Assembly: GCA_026395105.1 (NCBI GenBank)
Contig: JAPLZH010000061.1
Location: forward strand, 1 to 10,970
Direction of reading: 5' to 3'
Length of the DNA: 10,970 nt
Source: Candidatus Tayloriibacteriota bacterium
GTDB taxonomy: Bacteria; Patescibacteriota; Minisyncoccia; Phycocordibacterales; PALSA-1337
The position numbers and the translations under genes are program-made. Below are positions 5,381 through 10,970 of this stretch, piece after piece (position 1 is the stretch's first letter; each line of letters opens with the position of its first letter). A model generated the notes under the pieces. It saw nothing but the letters and a program-made list of their open reading frames with translations. It made no database searches and was not told where the DNA came from.

Positions 5381-7780
5381 ATGAAAATTAGAACAAAGAT
5401 AAATTTAAGTTTTATATTAGCATTTATATTAATTTCCTCGATAGTAGGAGCCGTTGTGGGGATATATACTACTGGAATAATAAAAAATAATGTTTATTTA
5501 TATTTAAGTTCTGGTAGTAGGGCTAAGGCTGAACACATAAGGACCTTTATACTGGAACAGGAAAGTACATCACTCATTTTAGCCGCAGGTTCTGCGTACC
5601 ATGATTTCCTAATGACAGCAGAAAACAGCATTGAGTATCCTTTGCAAAAAGAAAAAATAGTAAAACACTTTAAAAAGACGCTAGAAGCTGAACCAAACAT
5701 ATATGAACTTCTAATTTTAGATGTTAAGGGAAAGATAGTCGCTGCTTCAAATGAATCAGAAGAAGGAATAGATAAGTCTACAGACACTTTTTTTACCGAA
5801 GCTAAAAATGGAGCTTTCTTTAAGGATATATATTTTTCTACAGTTATAAATAAAGTTACATATGCTATTTCCGCACCCATTAAAGATGATGATGGTAAAT
5901 TTCTCGGTGTTTCTGTTTTAAGATATTTGCCAGAAAACCTTTTTTCGATTATTAAAAATGAAAATGGCTTAGGAAAGACTGAAGAAAACTTTCTAATTAA
6001 TAAAGATAAGATATTCATTTCACCATCTCTTTTTCTCGGTGATAGCGTGATATTAAATAAAAAAATAGAGACGAAAAATGCGAATGACTGTTTTAATGAA
6101 GGAGAGATAGAATATGTAAAAAAGAATGGATATGTTGGACTTAAAGAATTTTTTAATGATAATCAAATAAACGAAGCACTAGATTATAGGAATGTAGATG
6201 TGATCGCTACTCATGCGTATATACCAGAGACAGGATGGTGTTTAATCACTAAAGCTGATAGGGCAGAATTAATGTTATTTAGGAAGACGCTTTTAATAAT
6301 TTTCATTATCATATTTGTCATAGCTTCATTAATTTATTTATTACTAAGCTATATTATTTCTAAAAGAATAACTAAACCGCTGGATGTTTTACAAATAGGA
6401 GTAAATAAAATTCAAATGGGAGATTTAGACTATAAAGTGAATACCGGTACTAAGGATGAAATCGGTGTTCTTTCTGATTCATTTAATGCTATGGTTATGG
6501 CTGTAAAACAGTCTAGGGCTGATATAGATATAAAGGTCGGAGAGCAGACGAAAGAATTAGCGAATAAGACTGAAGATTTGGAAAGCCAAAAATTAGCTAT
6601 ATTAAATGTATTAGAAGACGTTGAAAAAGAAAAAAGACAAGTAGAAATTTTAGCTAATGACTTAATAAAATTTAAATTAGCAGTAGAAAATACTTCTGAA
6701 CAAGTATTTATTACTGACGTAGAGGGAATGATAGTTTATTCAAATAAGTCCATAGAAAATATTACAGGTTTTAAACCTAGCGAAGCATTAGGTAAAAAAG
6801 CAGGAACACTGTGGAAATTACCCATGACACTCGATTATTATAAAAACATGTGGGATATTATAAAAAATCAAAAGAAAAACTATATAGGTGAAATACAAAA
6901 CAAAAGAAAAGATGGAGAAATTTATACTGCGAGGTTAAATATATCCCCTGTATTAAATGATAAAAACGAAGTTATTTATTTCGTCGCCATCGAAAGAGAT
7001 ATTTCTAAAGAAAAAGAAGTAGATAAGGCAAAGACTGAATTCGTATCCTTAGCATCACATCAGCTTCGTACACCACTTTCAGCTATTAACTGGTATACAG
7101 AAATGCTTCTAGCCGGGGATGCTGGTCCCATAAATGAAGAACAGAAGAAGTATTTAAATGAAGTGGCTACAGGAAATAAGAGAATGGTAGCGCTCGTAGA
7201 CGCCCTATTAAACGTTTCTAGACTTGATCTGGGTACATTTATGATAGAACCAGAACCCGTTAACACTAAAGAAATGGCAAAGAGTGTTATAGCAGAACTT
7301 CAGCCTATGATTAAGGAAAAGAAAATAGAAATTAAAGAAGTATATGGAGAGAATTTACCTATATTTAATGCTGATCAGAAACTTTTAAGAATGGTATTAC
7401 AAAATTTGCTCTCGAATACTTTTAAATATACCCCTGCCTTAGGAACAGTCTCTTTGCAAATGAGAGTCATTCAGAAGGGTGAAATATTCGGTGAAAAAGT
7501 ACTTTCGGGCGCCAGCTTCGCTATATCAGTCGGAGACAATGGAATCGGAATTCCTGAAAGACAGCAGGATAAGATTTTCTCTAAGTTATTTAGAGCAGAT
7601 AATGCGCGTGAGTCGGAAACGGAAGGGACGGGGCTTGGTTTATATGTTATAAAGTCTATAATAGATAAGTCAGGCGGGGATGTTTGGTTTAAGTCAGAGG
7701 AAAATAAAGGAACTACTTTTTACATTATTCTTCCTGATAGCGGAATGAAGAAAAGGGAAGGCACAAAAAAGCTAAATTAA
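5381..7780 (+). CDS. Cache-HAMP-PAS transmembrane sensor histidine kinase
   Basis: A complete 799-residue hybrid-free sensor kinase. TM1 about 9-31; double Cache-like sensor about 35-298 (YELLILDVKGKIVAAS, APIKDDDGKFLGVSVL); TM2 about 302-326; HAMP about 327-380; coiled coil 383-430; PAS about 430-545 (TDVEGMIVYSNKSIENITGF, then IERDISKEKEVDKAKTEF). In the HisKA helix the phospho-acceptor is His560 in SHQLRTPL. The HATPase domain has an N box LQNLLSNTFKYTP (673-685), G1 DNGIGIP (719-725), an F box around FSKLFRADNA and G2 EGTGLGLYVIKSI (748-760), and ends in a normal GTTFYIILP strand. All catalytic motifs are intact. It starts 14 bases after the output-less sensor and is followed by the receiver gene, its likely phosphotransfer partner. 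ATG at 5381 is chosen because TM1 begins directly after it. The stimulus is unknown. Confidence 0.92.
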   Translation: MKIRTKINLSFILAFILISSIVGAVVGIYTTGIIKNNVYLYLSSGSRAKAEHIRTFILEQESTSLILAAGSAYHDFLMTAENSIEYPLQKEKIVKHFKKTLEAEPNIYELLILDVKGKIVAASNESEEGIDKSTDTFFTEAKNGAFFKDIYFSTVINKVTYAISAPIKDDDGKFLGVSVLRYLPENLFSIIKNENGLGKTEENFLINKDKIFISPSLFLGDSVILNKKIETKNANDCFNEGEIEYVKKNGYVGLKEFFNDNQINEALDYRNVDVIATHAYIPETGWCLITKADRAELMLFRKTLLIIFIIIFVIASLIYLLLSYIISKRITKPLDVLQIGVNKIQMGDLDYKVNTGTKDEIGVLSDSFNAMVMAVKQSRADIDIKVGEQTKELANKTEDLESQKLAILNVLEDVEKEKRQVEILANDLIKFKLAVENTSEQVFITDVEGMIVYSNKSIENITGFKPSEALGKKAGTLWKLPMTLDYYKNMWDIIKNQKKNYIGEIQNKRKDGEIYTARLNISPVLNDKNEVIYFVAIERDISKEKEVDKAKTEFVSLASHQLRTPLSAINWYTEMLLAGDAGPINEEQKKYLNEVATGNKRMVALVDALLNVSRLDLGTFMIEPEPVNTKEMAKSVIAELQPMIKEKKIEIKEVYGENLPIFNADQKLLRMVLQNLLSNTFKYTPALGTVSLQMRVIQKGEIFGEKVLSGASFAISVGDNGIGIPERQQDKIFSKLFRADNARESETEGTGLGLYVIKSIIDKSGGDVWFKSEENKGTTFYIILPDSGMKKREGTKKLN

Positions 7781-7808
7781 TACCCCCTTTAACATTTGAA
7801 AGTTTTAT

Positions 7809-7814
7809 TATAAT
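7809..7814 (+). promoter_or_regulatory. Putative -10 box for the response regulator
   Basis: A perfect TATAAT at 7809-7814 in the 56-base gap before the receiver gene. The -35 is poor: TTTAAC or TTAACA around 7788-7794 lies only 14-15 bases upstream. Transcription would start near 7821, about 16 bases before the ATG. It suggests the receiver can be expressed apart from the kinase. The gap is A/T-rich, so a chance match is possible. Confidence 0.45.
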
Positions 7815-7836
7815 CAATATTATTAGAATCACGAAA

Positions 7837-8232
7837 ATGCAAAATAAAAAAGTAGTTTTAATAGCAGAGGATGAGGCGACTCTTAGGGGGGCCATAAAAG
7901 ATGAATTAACCCGTGAAGGAATTTCTGTAATAGAGGCGAAGAATGGCGAGGAGGGTCTTAGGATAGCACTGAGTGAGCATCCAGACCTTATAATGATAGA
8001 TATTCTAATGCCTAAAATGGACGGATTAGCTATGTTAAAGAAATTAAGAGAAGATCCGTGGGGGAAAAATGTAGATTTTATAATTCTCACTAATGTTTCG
8101 GACTTTGACGAAATTTCCCGCGCGATGAAAGTTTCAGAAGTAAAAGACCATGAATCATTCGAATATCTTATAAAGTCTGATGTAAAAATAGAAGACGTCG
8201 TAGAAAAGGTCAAAAAGAAGCTTGGAATTTAG
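7837..8232 (+). CDS. Single-domain response regulator (CheY-type receiver)
   Basis: A 131-residue stand-alone receiver. The acidic pocket is Glu11/Asp12 (IAEDEATLR), the phosphorylated residue Asp55 (LIMIDILMPKMDG), the switch Thr85 (FIILTN) and the conserved Lys113 (YLIKSD). The spacing Asp55-Thr85 (30) equals CheY, but Thr85-Lys113 is 28 against 22 in CheY. The extra six or so residues fall in the helix 4/strand 5 region (SEVKDHESFE), a surface many receivers use for partner binding. No DNA-binding or enzymatic domain follows, so output must be through protein contact or phosphorelay. It sits 56 bases after the Cache-PAS kinase, its most likely phosphodonor; the soluble kinase further on is another candidate. 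Confidence 0.9.
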   Translation: MQNKKVVLIAEDEATLRGAIKDELTREGISVIEAKNGEEGLRIALSEHPDLIMIDILMPKMDGLAMLKKLREDPWGKNVDFIILTNVSDFDEISRAMKVSEVKDHESFEYLIKSDVKIEDVVEKVKKKLGI

Positions 8233-8264
8233 GCCGCGATAAGACTAAGATCAGTAAAATATAC

Positions 8265-8882
8265 ATGAAAATCTTTACATCATTTTTTTCTTTTATAAAA
8301 AAGTATCGTTTCATTATTATTTCTACCGCCGTCGTGTTTGCAGTGGTGGGTGGCATAGAATATCTCTCTGGCCGATCACTTTTAGGACCTGATGGACAGT
8401 TCGGCTGGTGGGATAATAATATTTGGGGGAATGAGACTTCACAGCGCGTAGCAGATGTCTATTCATTTTCACATATTATTCATGGAATGCTTTTCTACGG
8501 CTTCCTCTGGTTCGTCTGGTCACGCCTACCAGAACGATTAAAAAATAAATTTCCACGAAAATGGTGGTTTTTAATAGCATTACTTATAGAGGGTGGCTGG
8601 GAGCTACTCGAAAATTCGCCGATTATCATAGACCGTTATAGAAGTGCGACCATCGCCCTCGGTTATACAGGTGACTCAGTTTTAAACTCAGTCTGTGACG
8701 TAGGTATGATGGCCATCGGCTTCCTTATGGCCCGTTTCTTCCGTGTCTCTGTCATAATAGTCCTCATCTTAGTCTTTGAACTAGGTGCCCTCTTCTGGGT
8801 TCGTGATAATTTAACCCTAAACATCCTCCAGCTCATCTATCCGAGCCAAGCTATTAAAGAATGGCAAAGCGAGGGGCATTAA
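8265..8882 (+). CDS. UPF0314/DUF2585-type integral membrane protein
   Basis: A 205-residue membrane protein of unknown function, recognised as UPF0314/DUF2585 from motifs typical of that family: YSFSHIIHGMLFYGFLW (66-82), IEGGWELLENSPIIIDRYR (108-126), GDSVLNSVCD (136-145) and WVRDNLTLNILQLIYP (178-193). Predicted membrane helices lie at about 15-33, 68-86, 101-117, 141-158 and 160-178. Conserved polar residues inside or next to membrane segments (His70, His73, Glu109, Glu113, Asp137, Arg180, Asp181) hint at an enzyme or transporter site, but no activity is known to me. The family is best known from Alphaproteobacteria. The 3' half uses many C-ending codons (for example gcccgtttcttccgtgtctc near 8731-8750), unlike the A/T-rich neighbours, which suggests acquisition from elsewhere. 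It starts 32 bases after the receiver gene with no convincing promoter of its own. Confidence 0.8.
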   Translation: MKIFTSFFSFIKKYRFIIISTAVVFAVVGGIEYLSGRSLLGPDGQFGWWDNNIWGNETSQRVADVYSFSHIIHGMLFYGFLWFVWSRLPERLKNKFPRKWWFLIALLIEGGWELLENSPIIIDRYRSATIALGYTGDSVLNSVCDVGMMAIGFLMARFFRVSVIIVLILVFELGALFWVRDNLTLNILQLIYPSQAIKEWQSEGH

Positions 8883-8903
8883 ATTTAAAAAACTAAGATT
8901 AAA

Positions 8904-10898
8904 ATGATTATGAAAAAAACAGAAAGAGTGACTGAATCTGAATTAAATATTCTATATAGACAGATGAATCGGGCGCAGGAGATAGCAAAAGTGGGAAGCT
9001 GGTCCTGGGATTCTATAGAAGATAAAATAATTTGGTCTAAAGAGCTGTATAATATATATGTTCTGGATAGTCGTCTACCAGCACCGAATTACAAAGAGCA
9101 TTTAAAACTCTATAGTTTAGAAAGTAGAAAAATACTCGATTCTGCGGTGCAAAAAGCCATTAAGAAGGGTACTCCGTATGAAGTGCGACTAAGTTTATCT
9201 GATACTAGTAACGGTGAAAAATGGGTTGTAGGTAAGGGGGAGGTTATAAGAAATCCAAAGGGTCAGATAGTCGGTCAGAGTGGTACTGTGCAGGATATTA
9301 CTTTGCAAAAAAGAAGCGAAGATAAAATCATACGCAATTCCGCTTTAATTAAATCACTGCTCGATTCTACTCCAGACATTATTTTTTATAAAGATTTAGA
9401 TGGAGTGTACCTAGGGTGTAACACTGCCTTCGCAGAATTCGTCGGGCTTCCAAAAGAAAAGATAATCGGAAGTAATGATTATGTTTTTTTTAGCAAAGAT
9501 GTGGCAGATGCTTTTAGAGGACATGATAAGCTGATGCTTAAACTAAATAAATCTCGTCATAATGAGGAATGGATAACGTATCCGAATGGTAAAAAGATTC
9601 TGATAGATACGCTTAAGACTCCATATTACGGACCAGATAATGAAAAAATCGGTATTCTGGGCATAAGCCGTGATATTACGAATCAAAAAATGCTCGAAGA
9701 TGAAATTAATCAGAATTTAGAACAGCAGAGATTTTTATCTGAAATATCTGTCGAACTTAATCAGAGTACTGATTTTGAGAGCTTAATGAATGATGCTTTG
9801 AAAAAACTGGCTATATTCACAAAGGCTGGCAGGTCTTATATTTTTAAGGATAGTATGGATGGTAAGTCTACTAGTAATGTTTATGAGTGGTGTGCAGGTG
9901 GAGTTAATCCAGAAATTAATAATCTTCAGAATATTTCATATAGTTCTATGCCATCTTTTTTAAAAGCATTTAAAGAATATGGAATGCTTAAATCTGACGA
10001 TGTCTCTAAAATGCCTAAAGATCTCCGTGACATTTTAGAACCACAGGGAATTAAATCCATTTTACTTTTGCCGATGTATATAGGTAACCGTAGATTAGGC
10101 TTTTTAGGTTTAGATATTATTAATGATAAAAGGGATTGGAAAACAGAAGAAATACATTTATTAAAAACCATTTCCGACTCCATCGCTATTTTATATAGTA
10201 AGAAAGAGATTGATAATATAAAGTCGGAATTTATTTCCGTAGCCTCACATCAGCTAAAGACTCCTCTAACTGGAATAAAATGGATGACTAATCTTTTACT
10301 AAATAAAAAAATAGAGAGATCAAAAGAAAAACAGAAAGAATATATACAGAATATTTATTATAATAATGAAAGAATGATAAAATTAGTGAATAATCTACTA
10401 GATATCTCAAATATAGAAAGTGGCCGTAAATTTAAAATATTAAAGAAAAAGACTAATATCATGTCTGTGCTCGACCATGTTTTACTAGATATTCAGCCAT
10501 TTGCTAAAGATAAAGAAATATATATTACAAAGTGTGAGAGTATGCCTAAAGAATTTATTATAAATATTGATGGAGATAAAATGCGACAGGTCTTTAATAA
10601 TTTAATTACCAATGCCATAAAATACTCTAAGGAAAAAGGAGTAGTAGAAATAGACTTTGATCATAAAGGTAGTGAGGTAATTTTTAAGGTAAAAGATAGT
10701 GGAATCGGCATACCAAATGGACAGAAGGATAAAATCTTTGAAAAGTTTTACAGAGCAGATAATGCGATCGAAAAAGAACCTGAAGGATCCGGATTAGGGC
10801 TTTACATCACAAAGTTAATGGTTGAAGCACACCCTCTAGCTACCCCTCAAGTAGGACACTCGAACTTAATAATGAATAATACTCTGTTGCTGTCCTAA
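8904..10898 (+). CDS. Soluble PAS-PAS-GAF histidine kinase, 3' end replaced by an IS
   Basis: A cytoplasmic sensor kinase with no membrane segment. PAS1 about 22-135 (AQEIAKVGSWSWDSIEDKI); PAS2 about 143-262 (STPDIIFYKDLDGVYLGCN, LGISRDIT); GAF about 275-435 (RRLGFLGLDIINDKRDW). HisKA has phospho-acceptor His449 in SHQLKTPL. HATPase has N box FNNLITNAIKYSK (564-576), G1 DSGIGIP (598-604), an F box FEKFYRAD and G2 EGSGLGLYITKLMVEAH (627-643). Homology stops at His643 (about 10832). The expected GG-x-(I/V)WF...GTTF...LP strands are absent, and the last 21 residues are read from the end of the IS30-like element. The kinase therefore lacks the final part of its ATPase fold and is probably inactive or unstable. 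ATG at 8904 is used; the ATG two codons later (8910) is equally possible, as neither has a Shine-Dalgarno motif. Confidence 0.85.
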   Translation: MIMKKTERVTESELNILYRQMNRAQEIAKVGSWSWDSIEDKIIWSKELYNIYVLDSRLPAPNYKEHLKLYSLESRKILDSAVQKAIKKGTPYEVRLSLSDTSNGEKWVVGKGEVIRNPKGQIVGQSGTVQDITLQKRSEDKIIRNSALIKSLLDSTPDIIFYKDLDGVYLGCNTAFAEFVGLPKEKIIGSNDYVFFSKDVADAFRGHDKLMLKLNKSRHNEEWITYPNGKKILIDTLKTPYYGPDNEKIGILGISRDITNQKMLEDEINQNLEQQRFLSEISVELNQSTDFESLMNDALKKLAIFTKAGRSYIFKDSMDGKSTSNVYEWCAGGVNPEINNLQNISYSSMPSFLKAFKEYGMLKSDDVSKMPKDLRDILEPQGIKSILLLPMYIGNRRLGFLGLDIINDKRDWKTEEIHLLKTISDSIAILYSKKEIDNIKSEFISVASHQLKTPLTGIKWMTNLLLNKKIERSKEKQKEYIQNIYYNNERMIKLVNNLLDISNIESGRKFKILKKKTNIMSVLDHVLLDIQPFAKDKEIYITKCESMPKEFIINIDGDKMRQVFNNLITNAIKYSKEKGVVEIDFDHKGSEVIFKVKDSGIGIPNGQKDKIFEKFYRADNAIEKEPEGSGLGLYITKLMVEAHPLATPQVGHSNLIMNNTLLLS

Positions 10899-10970
10899 AC
10901 TCAATACACTCCCTAGGTCGGTCATTCAAGAAGGAATGGATTTCATCTAAATCTTCTTGAGTAACGGTAC
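10831..10970 (-). mobile_element. End of an IS30-like insertion sequence
   Basis: Kinase homology ends at about 10832 and foreign sequence begins, running to the right edge. It encodes an IS30-like transposase tail on the minus strand. The junction is placed where the kinase reading frame leaves its family pattern, after VEAH; the exact base and the short (2-4 bp) target duplication expected for IS30 cannot be fixed without the other end. The transposase stop lies within 10 bases of the presumed terminus, so the C-terminal codons overlap the terminal repeat, as is common in this family. Confidence 0.65.
10840..10970 (-). CDS. IS30-family transposase, C-terminal fragment
   Basis: A minus-strand open frame entering from the right edge and ending in TAG (10842-10840). 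The last 42 residues run from TVTQEDLDEIHSFLNDRPRE, through CIEFRTATEYYS, to VLLEG at the stop. The pattern (I/V)TQE-(E/D)-LD-x-I-xx-xLN-(N/D)RPR-(K/E)C-(L/I)-x-FRTPxE is the well-conserved C-terminus of IS30-family DDE transposases, and the final VLLEG corresponds to the usual 'GVALQ/T' ending. The invariant NxRPR and FRT elements are intact, though the common Pro after FRT is Ala here. The catalytic Glu and the N-terminal HTH lie beyond the window. It points inward, toward the interrupted kinase. Confidence 0.8.
   Translation of the reverse strand, partial: TVTQEDLDEIHSFLNDRPRECIEFRTATEYYSLLSSSVLLEG

Noticed and set aside
5494..6018. A 174-codon minus-strand open frame
   Set aside because: It lies antisense inside the well-supported Cache-HAMP-PAS kinase, has no recognisable domain or start context, and is a shadow. 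The same applies to minus-strand frames at 116-322, 1254-1529, 2692-2949, 3275-3547, 7060-7266, 7725-8213 and 9926-10183.
4053..7780. The output-less sensor and the following kinase as one frameshifted gene
   Set aside because: The second gene has its own N-terminal membrane helix and complete Cache-HAMP module, so joining them would duplicate the whole receptor; they are separate genes.
8233..8264. Possible promoter (TAAAAT) before the UPF0314 gene
   Set aside because: The box at 8255-8260 would start transcription at or after the ATG at 8265, and no -35 is visible. The gene is probably read from upstream.
8883..8903. Possible promoter or ribosome site before the soluble kinase
   Set aside because: The 21-base gap is plain A/T-rich sequence with no Shine-Dalgarno motif and no usable -10/-35 pair.
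288..10898. Alternative genetic code (TGA as Gly, as in Gracilibacteria/Absconditabacteria)
   Set aside because: All native genes are complete under the standard code and contain no in-frame TGA. They end in TAA or TAG, so there is no positive evidence for recoding.

Overview
The window looks like a low-GC genome fragment of a Patescibacteria (CPR) bacterium, probably Parcubacteria-like. This is inferred from the prepilin style (GFTLIETLIYVAIFS-type N-termini), the kinase style (EFVSLASHQLRTPL-type H boxes), very short gene spacing and the near absence of Shine-Dalgarno motifs. All genes read with the standard bacterial code. No rRNA, tRNA or other marker gene is present, so the phylum call is an inference.

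Layout. Positions 1-138 hold the 3' end of an insertion sequence, probably IS66-like, reading inward. Positions 139-3988 are a type IV pilus block on the + strand: a 5'-truncated pilC (inner-membrane platform), then four prepilin-like genes in the order GspH/FimU-like, GspI/PilV-like, GspJ/PilW-like and GspK/PilX-like. The PilV-position protein is fused to a beta-propeller of LVIVD-type repeats, which makes it a candidate pilus-tip adhesin. The last gene, like GspK, lacks the prepilin Glu+5.

Positions 4021-8232 are a signalling block with two recognisable promoters. It has a Cache-HAMP membrane sensor that ends in a coiled coil with no output domain, a full Cache-HAMP-PAS histidine kinase, and a stand-alone receiver protein. 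Positions 8265-8882 encode a UPF0314/DUF2585-type membrane protein whose base use differs from its neighbours. Positions 8904-10832 encode a soluble PAS-PAS-GAF histidine kinase whose last ATPase strands have been replaced by sequence from an IS30-like element (about 10831-10970), which reads inward from the right edge.

How it fits together: the pilus block should build the initiation/tip complex of a type IV pilus on the PilC platform. The neighbouring sensors and receiver could control surface behaviour, but nothing in the sequence links the two blocks directly. Both ends of the native region are broken by different insertion sequences, one into pilC and one into the third kinase. The window also ends inside both elements, as expected if it is a contig that broke at repeats.
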